Source: Iris pallida (taxonomy: Eukaryota > Streptophyta > Magnoliopsida > Asparagales > Iridaceae). Taken from it: a DNA stretch of 64,000 nt. The DNA is taken from positions 11,716,198-11,780,197 of the forward strand of contig JANAVB010033216.1 of the NCBI GenBank assembly GCA_029216955.1, in the 5' to 3' direction. Positions 1-9,407 of the stretch are shown in pieces. Made by a program: the position numbers and the translations under genes. A model generated the notes under the pieces. The model ran no database searches, had not been told where the DNA came from, and saw nothing but the letters and a program-made list of their open reading frames with translations. How positions within the stretch are numbered: position 1 is the first letter of the stretch; every line of letters starts with the position of its first letter.

Positions 1-12
1 AAGATACAAAGT

Positions 13-716
13 ATGTCTTCACTTCTTGATAATGTTAGAGACACTTCTTCCACTGATGCCACAAATGAAGTATCGAAGCTTAAAATAAGCTTACACGATG
101 CTGAAACACGTATTGAGCAACAAGCTCAAGAGATCACTACTCTTAACACGTTGCTTGCTGAAGAAAAGAGTAGACACAAAATCTCTATGACTAAGATATA
201 TGATTTGAATACTAAAGTTGATGAATTGCAAGCTGTTTCTAAAGATTAGAAACTAAATTGGGAAAACAGGTTGCTCAACCTCAAACCCAATCACATGGGC
301 ACAACACCACTCATGCTAGTCAATCTCATCATTCTCATAAAACACATAACCATGCTTTTATGTACACAAACTTTCAATCACGTGCACGTAAGAATACTCC
401 TCATACACATCATACTGCACAAAGACACAGCCAATATCACTCCACATATAGTCATCATTACCATGCTAACTCTTCACATCATCCTCATCCTGGTACTTAT
501 AGATATCATTCACATGCTCCCAGTATAAATAAAAATACTATCTGTACCTACTGTGGATCACATGGACACATCTCACCACAGTGTAGAGTTAGAAGACTTG
601 TAGACAAGAAAGTATATGCATGGTTTCCGAAGACTAACTTTTCAGGACCCTCAAGAAACTGGGTACCAAAGGTCACATCTACTCTTGATGTAGGTGGACC
701 TTCCCTCTTCAACTGA
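13..716 (+). pseudogene. gag: copia gag, 3' part, frame-broken
   Basis: C-terminal part of a Sirevirus-type gag (nucleocapsid). Positions 13-249 encode a hydrophilic coiled-coil-like stretch that ends at TAG. Coding resumes in another frame at about 250 and runs to 716. That second part is rich in His (long HH/SH runs) and carries a CCHC zinc knuckle, CTYCGSHGHISPQC, at about residues 96-109 of the 258-716 frame. The frame change near 250 is probably a one-base indel. The end overlaps the pol frame by 23 bases, and a run of C near 703-705 is where the two frames part. Whether that is a mutation or a programmed shift cannot be told here. The N-terminal part of gag lies outside the window. Confidence 0.8.
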
Positions 717-3700
717 AAGTAAGTGGATTCTCGATAGTGGATGCTCGCGACATATGACGGGAGACGCAAATCTTTTTGCATCACTATCGATGAAAAGAGA
801 AGGATACGTATCCTTCGGTAACAATCTCAGAGGGCACATAATAGGTAACGGTATCATTGGTCATCCTTCTTCTCCTGTCATAAAGGATGTCTGCCTGGTG
901 ACCGAGTTAAAGCATAACCTGCTCAGCATTAGCCATCTTGCTGATCATGGATATGATATTAACTTTGGACAAAACTGTTGCTATATCTATGATAGGTCAA
1001 CAGGAGACATTGTTTTTGAAGGGAAAAGAGAGGACAATATCTATATTTTCTATCTCTCTATAAATACTAACCATGCAGGTAGATGTTTATATGCCCACAA
1101 AGACGAACGACTACTATGGCACCAGCGTCTTGGTCACGCTAATATGGATACTATATCCAGACTATCGACCAAGAAGCTAGTAAGAGGATTGCCAGAAATC
1201 ACATTCAAAAAGGACACGGTATGTGCAGAATGTGAACTAAACAAAGCCACAAAATCCTCATTTTATTTCATTAACTCTGTAAGTACCACTAGACCTCTGC
1301 AATTACTTCATATGGATTTATTTGGGCCTAGTAGAATAGCTAGTCTTGGTGGCAAGCTATATGCTTTTGTGATTATTGATGATTTTTCAAGATTTACTTG
1401 GGTTTTCTTTCTCGCTAATAAAAGCGAAGCTATTTCTGTTTTCAAAATCTTTGTAAAGAAAGTTCAAAACGAAAAAGGCTACATGATTACTCGAATCCGA
1501 AGTGATCATGGAGGCGAATTCGTAAATTCTGATTTTGAAAATTTTTGTAATACAAATGGTTTTGATCATGAATTTTCTTGTCCGAGAACTCCTCAACAAA
1601 ATGGTGTTGTGGAGCGGAAGAATAGGACTCTTGGCGATATGGCTAGAGTCATGTTGAATAAATTTTCTCTTCCAAAATATTTTTGGGCTGAGGCTGTAAG
1701 TACAGCATGCCACATTTTGAATAGGGTGCTTATTCGTCCCATTACGAAGAAAACACCCTATGAGCTTTGGTTTGGGAGAACCCCAAATGTTTCCTATTTT
1801 AAAGTTTTTGGCTGCAGATGTTTTATCCTTAACACCAAAGACAACTTAGGCAAATTTGATGCCAAAGCTGACGATGGTATCTTTCTTGGGTATGCCGCCA
1901 AGAGTAAGGGATATAGAGTTTTCAATAAACGCTCACTTATTGTGGAAGAGTCAACTAATGTGACTTTTGATGAAGATAACAGTGCAGCAAATACTCTTGA
2001 TGATGATGTTGAGCCATCAACTTCCACTCCAATGAATACTCCTACCAAAACTAATTCTCTGGATGGTTTGCCTAAGAAATTTTCTTTCAAACCTTCTCAT
2101 CCAGAAAATTTAGTCATAGGTGAAGTATCACGTGGAGTTACTACAAGATCATCATTAAGAGACTCTATTGCTAGCACTGCCTTCATTTCACAAGTAGAGC
2201 CTAAAAACATTTCTGAAGCTTTTACTGATGAATTTTGGATTTCTGCTATGCAAGAAGAACTCAACCAATTTGAGAGGAGCCAAGTATGGGAACTAGTTCC
2301 TAGACCGGCTAATCACTCAATCATTGGTACTAAATGGGTTTTTAGAAACAAAGTAAATGAAGATGGTTCAGTCACACGGAACAAAGCTCGTCTAGTAGCT
2401 CAAGGATACAACCAAGAGGAAGGTATCGACTACGATGAGACGTATGCTCCGGTTGCTAGACTAGAATCCATTCGGATGCTTTGTGCTTTTGCCAATCATC
2501 AGAACTTTAAATTATTTCAAATGGATGTTAAAAGTGCTTTCTTGAATGGTTTTATTAAGGAGGAAGTTTATGTTAAACAACCCCCTGGCTTTGAAAATCA
2601 CAAATTTCCCGACCATGTGTTCAAGCTGAAGAAAGCGCTTTATGGCCTTAAACAAGCTCCCAGAGCTTGGTATGAAAGGCTAAGCAGCTTCTTGCTTGAG
2701 AAAGGTTTTTCTAAAGGGAAAATTGACACTACACTATTTATCAAATCTTTCAAAGACACCATTTTATTAATTCAGATTTATGTTGATGATATTATTTTTG
2801 GGTCTACTGATGAAACTCTTTGTCAAGAATTTGCCAAGTGTATGCAGACAGAATTTGAGATGAGCATGATGGGAGAGCTCAACTACTTTCTTGGTCTGCA
2901 AGTAAAACAACTGGCTAATGGAACTTTCATCTGTCAATCAAAGTACACCAAGGACATGCTGAAGAAGTTCGATCTTGATAGCATCAAACCAATCAGTACG
3001 CCTATGGCTACTTCAACCAAACTTGAACCAGATGAGAGCGGCAAACCGGTTGATCAACGTAAGTATCGAGGTATGATAGGCAGCTTACTATATTTGACTG
3101 CTAGTCGCCCTGATATTATGTTTAGTGTTTGCCTGTGTGCTAGATATCAAGCAAATCCTAAGGAATCGCACATGACCGCAGTTAAGCGTATCTTTCGATA
3201 CCTTAAAGGTACGGTTACAGTGGGCCTGTGGTATCCCAAGTCAACATCATTTGACCTCATTGGTTACTCTGATGCTGACTTTGCTGGATGCAAGGTCGAC
3301 CGTAAAAGTACGAGCGGCACGTGTCATTTGCTAGGAAAGGCTTTAGTCTCATGGTTTAGCAAAAAGCAGAATTCTGTCGCACTATCCACAACAGAGGCTG
3401 AATATATAGCAGCTGGGCGTTGTTGTGCACAAATCCTGTGGATGAAGCAAACCCTTGAAGACTACAATTTATCTTTCATGCATATTCCTATATTCTGTGA
3501 CAATACTAGTGCCATCATTTTAACTAAGAACCCTGTCTGTCACTCACGCACTAAACACATTGAGATCAGACACCACTTTTTGCGTGATCATCAGCAAAAT
3601 GGCACGATTAACTTAGAATTTATTGACACTGATCATCAGCTAGCAGATTTCTTTACTAAGCCACTATCCGAAGAGCGCTTTAATTTTCTTTGTCGTGAAC

Positions 3701-3732
3701 TTGGAATCTTAGATGAAGCAGTCATAAATTGA
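694..3732 (+). CDS. pol: copia pol polyprotein (protease-integrase-RT-RNase H), intact
   Basis: This is a 1012-residue open frame with no stop. Protease motif [11 protein letters not shown] lies at residues 13-23 (catalytic D14). A GAG-pre-integrase region with HxRLGHAN spans about 140-190. The integrase core shows D208, D271 and E307 (GVVERKNR). Reverse transcriptase spans about 530-770, with D611 in FQMDV and the YVDDI box at 696-700. RNase H spans about 855-995, with D860, E901, D936 and D985. It would copy and integrate element RNA inside virus-like particles. The frame opens with GTG after a TAG at 691-693, so the real start is by fusion with, or cleavage from, gag rather than a Met. Integrase before RT fixes the copia superfamily. 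Every catalytic residue I can place is present. Confidence 0.93.
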   Translation: MDLPSSTESKWILDSGCSRHMTGDANLFASLSMKREGYVSFGNNLRGHIIGNGIIGHPSSPVIKDVCLVTELKHNLLSISHLADHGYDINFGQNCCYIYDRSTGDIVFEGKREDNIYIFYLSINTNHAGRCLYAHKDERLLWHQRLGHANMDTISRLSTKKLVRGLPEITFKKDTVCAECELNKATKSSFYFINSVSTTRPLQLLHMDLFGPSRIASLGGKLYAFVIIDDFSRFTWVFFLANKSEAISVFKIFVKKVQNEKGYMITRIRSDHGGEFVNSDFENFCNTNGFDHEFSCPRTPQQNGVVERKNRTLGDMARVMLNKFSLPKYFWAEAVSTACHILNRVLIRPITKKTPYELWFGRTPNVSYFKVFGCRCFILNTKDNLGKFDAKADDGIFLGYAAKSKGYRVFNKRSLIVEESTNVTFDEDNSAANTLDDDVEPSTSTPMNTPTKTNSLDGLPKKFSFKPSHPENLVIGEVSRGVTTRSSLRDSIASTAFISQVEPKNISEAFTDEFWISAMQEELNQFERSQVWELVPRPANHSIIGTKWVFRNKVNEDGSVTRNKARLVAQGYNQEEGIDYDETYAPVARLESIRMLCAFANHQNFKLFQMDVKSAFLNGFIKEEVYVKQPPGFENHKFPDHVFKLKKALYGLKQAPRAWYERLSSFLLEKGFSKGKIDTTLFIKSFKDTILLIQIYVDDIIFGSTDETLCQEFAKCMQTEFEMSMMGELNYFLGLQVKQLANGTFICQSKYTKDMLKKFDLDSIKPISTPMATSTKLEPDESGKPVDQRKYRGMIGSLLYLTASRPDIMFSVCLCARYQANPKESHMTAVKRIFRYLKGTVTVGLWYPKSTSFDLIGYSDADFAGCKVDRKSTSGTCHLLGKALVSWFSKKQNSVALSTTEAEYIAAGRCCAQILWMKQTLEDYNLSFMHIPIFCDNTSAIILTKNPVCHSRTKHIEIRHHFLRDHQQNGTINLEFIDTDHQLADFFTKPLSEERFNFLCRELGILDEAVIN

Positions 3733-4123
3733 AACTCACCTGCGTAAATATCGAGTATATTGTGATTCCTTTACGAAGAATTTGGTATGGGTACAAGCCG
3801 AAAGGGCCCTTCTGACAACAAGGCGTAAAAGCCTAAGCGACACGGTGCACTAGTCTTCAGGACTACCGCTAGCTGGGATCCGGCCCCTGCAGCTAACCCA
3901 TGGCAAATTTGGACTATTGAACTGCAATATATGTCCTTATTTATTATATGGCTTGTTTCAATTTAATATTGCCTAATTGACTTTTTCTAAAAGTTCATTC
4001 TACTTTCTGTATACCTCTTATTTGCATTCAACACTCTTTGTTTTCCCCGACTATCATTTTGTTTATTTATTAAACATTTTCTTCCTGACTTTTGCCTATT
4101 TTCAGTTCTGGACTATTGAACCA
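3733..4123 (+). other. spacer between pol and env-like gene
   Basis: Non-coding. It starts directly after the pol stop, is mixed in composition to about 3900, then AT-rich. I see no ORF with recognisable content. It is part of the internal domain of copia element 1. Confidence 0.6.
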
Positions 4124-4484
4124 GAACTCGGGCCGAACTCTGCCCCTATCAGAGTTCGGGCCGAGTTCGGTCCCAAGGGTCCAGAATCGGGATCTGTCTC
4201 AGCCGTTGGATCAATTCTCATCCAATGGTCATTAAATCACCCGACCTAAGACTAAGACCTATTTTTTTCGGGATTCCTCTCTCTCCTCCCATTGTTTCCT
4301 TCTTCTCCACCTCTTCCACCTCCTTCCTTCCAAACCCTAACCCTAGTTCTTGACCTAGAGAGCTCTATTTCTTCTCAAACTCAAGGAAAAGGGGTTTTGC
4401 AACATTCTCTTCGACTGTTTGGTACTCTTTTCAGGTATATCTTTTTCTTCCTATCATTTCCAAGTTCTCATATTTTTCTTGACA
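4124..4484 (+). promoter_or_regulatory. putative internal promoter and leader of the env-like gene
   Basis: An inverted repeat opens this stretch: arms 4124-4142 and 4150-4168 match over 19 bases except at the centre, around a 7-base loop. The arm core GAGTTCGGGCCGAACTC also forms the large inverted repeat in the LTR at 6617-6677. Downstream (4265-4350) come CT-rich tracts and AAACCCTAACCCTAG, a telo-box-like motif common in plant 5' leaders. The stretch ends at the ATG at 4485. That it drives a separate env-like transcript is inference. Confidence 0.45.
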
Positions 4485-5753
4485 ATGGCATCTCGTTTGT
4501 TCAAAAGAATGAGAAGGAATCGCAATGAGGGTGCTTCCTCATCGGTTCCTCCTCCTCCGGTTGAACAAGTTGATGAACAACAACCCATACATCCGTTGTT
4601 CAATCCGCCTCGTCCCAATGACCCTACCACTTACAACGATCGCTTATTCGTATCGCTAGAAGCCTCAAATGAATGGTTTAGCGATTTTAGAACTCGTCCT
4701 GTGTTTGGGGGTCATCCGGTCAACTTCTCTATTTTTGCTCAATATGAGTCTTTATTCCGTGATCTTTGCTTGGACGAACTTGTTGCTTCAAATTCTGTTA
4801 TTTACAATAGTGCAATTCAACAATTCTATTGTAATATGACTCATGATGCAACCCGCATCTATTCACGGGTAGCTGGCATTGACATTGCATTCACTGATTC
4901 TGAGTTGGGAGATTTTCTTGCTCTCCCGGATCTTGATGTATGGGACAAGCTTGTGGAGGCACGTCAACTCCAATTTGTTGACGGTACTTCCCTTGAAGGT
5001 TTCAAGGAGGATTTATGTGCTCCTAACGTAAGTCCTCGCAAGCTGAAGGCCAAACACCTGACTCCTTACTTCTATGAACTTCATCGCATCGTGTTTAATT
5101 CTATCTTGCCCAAGGCAGGCTCTACTGATGAAGTCACTTATCTTGAGATTTCTGCCTTATACCATCTCCACTATCGTATTCCTTTCAACTTTCCACGGAC
5201 TATGATGGATTGGATGATCACCTGTCGGAAGAAACCAAGAGCATTGGTTTATCCTCTGTATCTTCCTTTAGTCTTTCGTGCTTTCATCATTCCAATCCAT
5301 GATTGTCCATTTATGCCTGCACCTGCTTTTCTATCCAAGGCGCGACGCCTTCAGCCTGTCGCGGCCTCTCCCGAGTCATCTGAGCACTCCGCTGATGAGG
5401 AGCCTGACGCTCCTCCACTCGGTCAGGATGCCCCTCTTCCTCCTGCCACCCTGGAGTCTATTCAGACTATGCTTCGCGATCGATTTGCTATTGAGGATGA
5501 TCGCTGGACGCAGCTGGATTACCGTACCACCTTGCAGATCAGTGCCCTTGGGAACTCTCTGCATGATATGCGGTACTCGCTTGCTCGTCATCCTGATTTG
5601 CATGTGCCTATTGAGCGGGATCCAGATCGCGCGGGTCATCGCATAGACGATCCGTGGGTCATGAGGTATATGGATCCGGATGATGCTTTTGTGGACCCTC
5701 GTCGCTCCTTCCCTGGTCCTTCAGATGTTCCAGGACCCTCTCGTGCTCCGTGA
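4485..5753 (+). CDS. Sirevirus env-like ORF (third ORF of copia element 1)
   Basis: A 422-residue ORF counted from the ATG at 4485 (MASRLFKRMRRNRNEG). The frame is open further upstream to 4419, but the added residues look like translated leader. The N-terminus is basic, followed by a Pro-rich patch (SSVPPPPVEQ). The middle (about residues 40-270) resembles the conserved domain found in plant 'putative plant transposon protein' ORFs and in the ORF between pol and 3' LTR of Sireviruses. The C-terminal part is acidic and Pro-rich. I see no convincing signal peptide or membrane anchor, so the 'envelope' label is by position and family only. The minus-strand element M1 carries a broken, diverged relative at 25948-27164. 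Confidence 0.8.
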   Translation: MASRLFKRMRRNRNEGASSSVPPPPVEQVDEQQPIHPLFNPPRPNDPTTYNDRLFVSLEASNEWFSDFRTRPVFGGHPVNFSIFAQYESLFRDLCLDELVASNSVIYNSAIQQFYCNMTHDATRIYSRVAGIDIAFTDSELGDFLALPDLDVWDKLVEARQLQFVDGTSLEGFKEDLCAPNVSPRKLKAKHLTPYFYELHRIVFNSILPKAGSTDEVTYLEISALYHLHYRIPFNFPRTMMDWMITCRKKPRALVYPLYLPLVFRAFIIPIHDCPFMPAPAFLSKARRLQPVAASPESSEHSADEEPDAPPLGQDAPLPPATLESIQTMLRDRFAIEDDRWTQLDYRTTLQISALGNSLHDMRYSLARHPDLHVPIERDPDRAGHRIDDPWVMRYMDPDDAFVDPRRSFPGPSDVPGPSRAP

Positions 5754-6328
5754 CGGAGATTGGCTTGTTTGATGTTGCCGCTGCTGATGATCGTAGTTTC
5801 CTAGTTGCTTTAGTTATTTCAGTTATTATGGATTACTGTACTGAATTTATGTCTTACTTTGATGATGTGCTTGACATTTTGGTTGGTGGATGACACTTTA
5901 TATTTTTCATTCGTAGTTTTATTTCAGTGACTTATTTTAGCATTATACTGTTTCTTCTCTGCCTGGTGTGGTTGGCCTCCTATTCATTGTTTATACTGCT
6001 CTTTACATGTTTTTAAATATACAGTTTCTATGCGTCGTCATATTGTTAACTGACAAAAGGGGGAGAAATAATGTATGTGCCTTTTTGGATCTCTGTCGGT
6101 GCTTGTTGTGCTTTTGGGAAAATATTATTTATCAGGCCACAGGTTCTATGCATCTTTTACGGGGGAGCTATCTGAGTTCTAGCTCGTCACCGTTCGCTGA
6201 TTACGGGGGAGCTATCTGATTCTAGCTCGGCTCTGTTTATGGGGGAGCTGTGTTATAGTGATCTGTGTCCAGGTATGAATATTGAAATATACATTTATTA
6301 TTTTGTCAATTATCAATATGGGGGAGAT
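5754..6328 (+). other. 3' non-coding region with multiple polypurine tracts
   Basis: Five G-rich polypurine motifs lie in tandem: 6057-6067 (AAGGGGGAGAA), 6161-6166, 6205-6210, 6241-6246 and 6320-6328. The second and third are followed by the same GCTATCTGA...TCTAGCTCG sequence. The last abuts the LTR and is the primer site for plus-strand synthesis. Repeated polypurine motifs here are a described trait of Sireviruses. Confidence 0.8.
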
Positions 6329-7270
6329 TGTTGACACAAAGTCACAGTCAACCAGATATTGACTACATTGACTAAATAATATCTGTATAAAATCAATACG
6401 ACACACGACGTCTGCATTCAGTTCAGGACAAACGACGGCTCAGCTTCCGATCTCAGTGTATTTTCGAGTCTGTACTTTTGCATTTTATTGAGTCTAGAAG
6501 TATGTACTCTGAGTAATGCTGAGCTCTTGGAACTTAGTTTATAAGCCTACCCAAAATCCCAAAGCTCCACCAAAACAAAATTGCCCACAAGTCCCTTTTG
6601 TTCCACTCTGTGCTCTGGAGACAGAGTTCGGGCCGAACTCTGCCTCCACACAGAGTTCGGGCCGAACTCTGTCTCCTAAAAATCAGGAACCCTAATTTTA
6701 GGGTTAGCTGGATTGCTAGCTGTCCAACGGCCAAATTTTTGAATTTCCCTAACCGAATTCTGGTCGAATTCTGCCTCAAAAATCAGTATAAATAGGGCAT
6801 GAATTCTCTCATTTTCATTCACTCAATCTTCTCTTCTCTTCTCTCCTACAAGCTCAATAAGCCATACCCTTCCCATCTACTAGCCACAAGCCTCCTAAGT
6901 CTCGAGTGCTCAGCATCTCTCAGTTAGGAATCTTGTGCAAGAGTGAAGAAGTCGCTTGGACAATTCCAAGCAAATCGCCACTGCGATTCTCTGTAAGAAG
7001 TTGACGTGCTCTTCTGAAGTAAAGGCACGGGTTGTAACTACTATTTCACAAATAGTGGATTTAATCCTGAGCTAGAGTTCTCAGGCCTGGACTAGTCCTC
7101 CACGAGGGAAACCAGGTTAAAATCGCCGTGTTTGCGCATGCTCTCTTGTTTCTCTTTTATATTCCGCATTCTACTCTGATTATTCATTGTTAGTGAAAGA
7201 GTTATTTTTTAATTGGTTATTTTTATATAAACTCTATTCACCCCCCCTCTAGAGTTGCCAAACTGTTCTT

Positions 7271-7272
<2 letters not shown>
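6329..7272 (+). repeat. 3' LTR of copia element 1
   Basis: A 944-bp LTR starting TGTTGACAC directly after the polypurine tract and ending CTGTTCTTCA. The CACCCCCCCTCTAGAG block near the end is typical of Sirevirus LTRs and recurs, reversed, in M2 at 52950. A TATA-like box (AGTATAAATAGGG, about 6784-6796) precedes a CT-rich stretch, so transcription probably begins around 6820. The left partner LTR is outside the window. Confidence 0.88.
6617..6677. repeat. 61-bp inverted repeat in the copia LTR
   Basis: Two copies of a 21-bp palindrome with core GAGTTCGGGCCGAACTC, at 6622-6642 and 6651-6671, are flanked by GGAGA and TCTCC. The whole can fold as one hairpin with only the centres mismatched. 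It lies about 110 bp upstream of the TATA-like box. The M2 LTR keeps one copy at 53539-53559, and a related pair precedes the env-like gene at 4124. Confidence 0.85.
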
Positions 7273-7274
<2 letters not shown>

Positions 7275-7312
<38 letters not shown>

Positions 7313-7400
7313 GTGTGTGTGTGGGTGATCTAATATATATATTTCATGGGTGTGTGTGTGTCTTTATATATATATGTTTGTGTGGTTTGTTGAGAGTTTG
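7275..7400. repeat. TA/TG microsatellite
   Basis: A (TA)n run spans about 7275-7308. TG- and TA-rich bases follow to about 7400. It is shared in shorter form by the other LTR of B (18880-19020), so it belongs to the LTR. Confidence 0.8.
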
Positions 7401-7779
7401 AGTGAGATATAGAGAATGTAATGTAGAGAGGGTGTTAGACAAGGAAGTGGAGAGAAGTAGAGAGTGATAGGGAGAGTTTGAGTGAGATGACGGAAAGTTG
7501 TAGTGGTGGTGTTCATGTAGTTAAAGGGGGAGGAGAGAACTGTTGTTTGGGCAGCACTGCTCGAGAGGGGAGGAGCTGTTGTCCTGAGGACAACAACAAT
7601 AGCAGTAAGGAACAGCAGCAATAGCAGTGTAGGAGCATAGCAGTACCAGTCCAAGTAACAGCCTGCAATAGCAGCATTGGAGACTGCTTTGCAGCAGTAT
7701 GTGAGGGGGAGCAGCCCCATTCCCATGACCCATATTTCAGCCTTCATCCCCCCAATTCAGTTTTAATTTTTCCATCATT

Positions 7780-8295
7780 TCAGCCCTTCATTTCATATCC
7801 ATTCATTCATTCAATTCATTCTATCCCCCTACATATCAGCCCTTTCATTCATGCATCCATTCATTCTTCCATACATCCTTCATCCATTCATTCATGTATC
7901 ATTCACTCAGCCCTTCATTTATTCATCAGTCCACTCAATTCAATCATCCATCCATTCCTCTATTCATTCACTTCAGCCATTCATGCATTCAATCATAATC
8001 CTCCATTCACCAATCAGCCACATATGTTCATTCAGCCACCCACCTACATATCTATCTATCCATACATGCATTCAGTCATCACACATTCACCCTTTCATTC
8101 ATCATTCACTCCATTCAATTCATACACCCATTCGACCACTCATTCACCTATCTATTAATCCATTCAATAACAGTCCACACATTTACCTATCCATTCACCC
8201 AACCATGTATCCATTCAATCCATTCAATTCAGCCACCCTTTCATTTCATTCATCTATTAATCCATCCTTCCATGCATTTCAATCATCCATACAAT
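7780..8295. repeat. degenerate ATTC/CCATT tract in LTR of B
   Basis: About 500 bp made of variants of CATTCATTC, TCCATCCATTC and TCACCCATTC. The period is loose at four to eight bases. The open frames through it read as Ile/His/Pro/Ser-rich repeats and are not genes. The same tract recurs at 19430-19960. Confidence 0.85.
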
Positions 8296-8697
8296 CATTC
8301 CCCTTACCAAAAATTAGTCCCTTAACCCTAGAATATTTTGGTATAAGGGTTAGTTAGAGTGTTAGTGACCATGTTGAGGTTTGTATACTAGTGAGGTAAT
8401 TGGGATTTACCCTATTTCTAGGATAAGTCCTAAGATACTTCTAGATATGAAATTAGAGTATCAAGACACCATGACATGGTATCGGGATACGAGGGCATGG
8501 TATTAGGATACCATGTTGAGGTAGAAGTGCCTAGAAACTAAGGTAAGGGGTGTGATAGTGAGTTACCTTGGTAAGGTAATAGGGTGAGTTAAGGTAAATT
8601 GCCTATAGCTAAGGTATGTGATTTAGTGTTTAAGATATGATTAGAATATAGATCCTTTGGTTGGTAATGGTCAGAAATAGTGCTCTTAGACTAGTTT

Positions 8698-9065
8698 TGA
8701 CTTCGATTGACCATTTTGACCAAAAGTCAACAAAAGTCAACTAAAAGTCAAACTTAGCCTAAAAGTGACTAGAATTGACCGAAACCAAACCAGAGTTGAC
8801 CAGTTGACTGAAAGTCAACAGTTGGTCAATATTAGCCTAGTTTGACCAAGGATTGACCTAGAGTTGACCAGAGTTGACCAGAGTTGACCAGGGTTGACCA
8901 GTTGACCAAAAGTCAACTATAAGTCAACCTTTGACCATATTGACCTAGTTTGACTTGGATTGACTTCATGTGACCTTGTTTGACCTTGGTTGTCCTAGTG
9001 TGACCTAGTTTGGCTCAGTATGACCTAGTTTAGCTTGGTGTGACTTACTTTGACCTAGTTTTGAC
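8698..9065. promoter_or_regulatory. dense TTGAC(C/T) (W-box-like) array, 5' LTR of B
   Basis: By eye there are about 20 TTGACC/TTGACT on the plus strand and about 7 on the minus strand in 370 bp, several in strict series (GTTGACCAGA repeated). TTGAC(C/T) is the core of the WRKY-protein W-box. The array lies in the LTR and is conserved in the sister LTR, in S1 (reverse) and in S2. A role in activation is inference. Confidence 0.6.
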
Positions 9066-9407
9066 TTAGACTTGCATATCATGACTAGATTAGCTTTTCT
9101 TTCATTATTAAATCCTGTTTGGACTCATGGTATCTCATCTTTAGGTCTGTGATTACTCTGAGCATCTGTTCACCTTATCAGCTCAGGACCACAGGCGAGT
9201 ACATTTACTGATAGTTTTTATTGTCTTGATATCTGCTATATTCGATTCAGTTGTAGTGTCTTACTTGATTTCCAGACACGATAGTTCACGGACTAGTATA
9301 AGTTGGATCATGGCATGAGATGTTGTTCCTAGATTTCTTGGTATATTGGTACATTTTCTGTCTTGTTCCCTGTACTTGTATAGACACCGATTCCTAATGG
9401 GACTTGC

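Larger units (their letters stand above)
1..7272 (+). mobile_element. Copia element 1 (Sirevirus-type Ty1/copia), 5' end outside window
   Basis: A plus-strand copia retrotransposon: gag end, pol, env-like ORF, polypurine array and 3' LTR in that order. Integrase precedes RT in pol, which is the copia order. The env-like ORF and the repeated GGGGGAG polypurine motifs are Sirevirus traits. The 5' LTR and start of gag lie before base 1. It sits inside the 5' LTR of gypsy element B, whose sequence resumes at 7273. It is the youngest-looking element here, since its pol is uninterrupted. The LTR end is set by comparison with element M2, whose LTR ends in the same ten bases (CTGTTCTTCA). The left TSD is not visible. 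Confidence 0.93.

Noticed and set aside
4335..4350. AAACCCTAACCCTAG as telomeric repeat
   Set aside because: Only two units; better read as a telo-box in a leader. No interstitial telomere array is present.
4485..5753. Env-like ORF as a true viral envelope protein
   Set aside because: No signal peptide, transmembrane anchor or cleavage site is visible; the assignment is by position and family only.
7851..8357. 168-codon His/Ile/Ser/Pro-rich open frame (and its partner at 19321-19806)
   Set aside because: It is a translation of the degenerate ATTC tract; stop-free length follows from the repeat, and it lies in LTRs.
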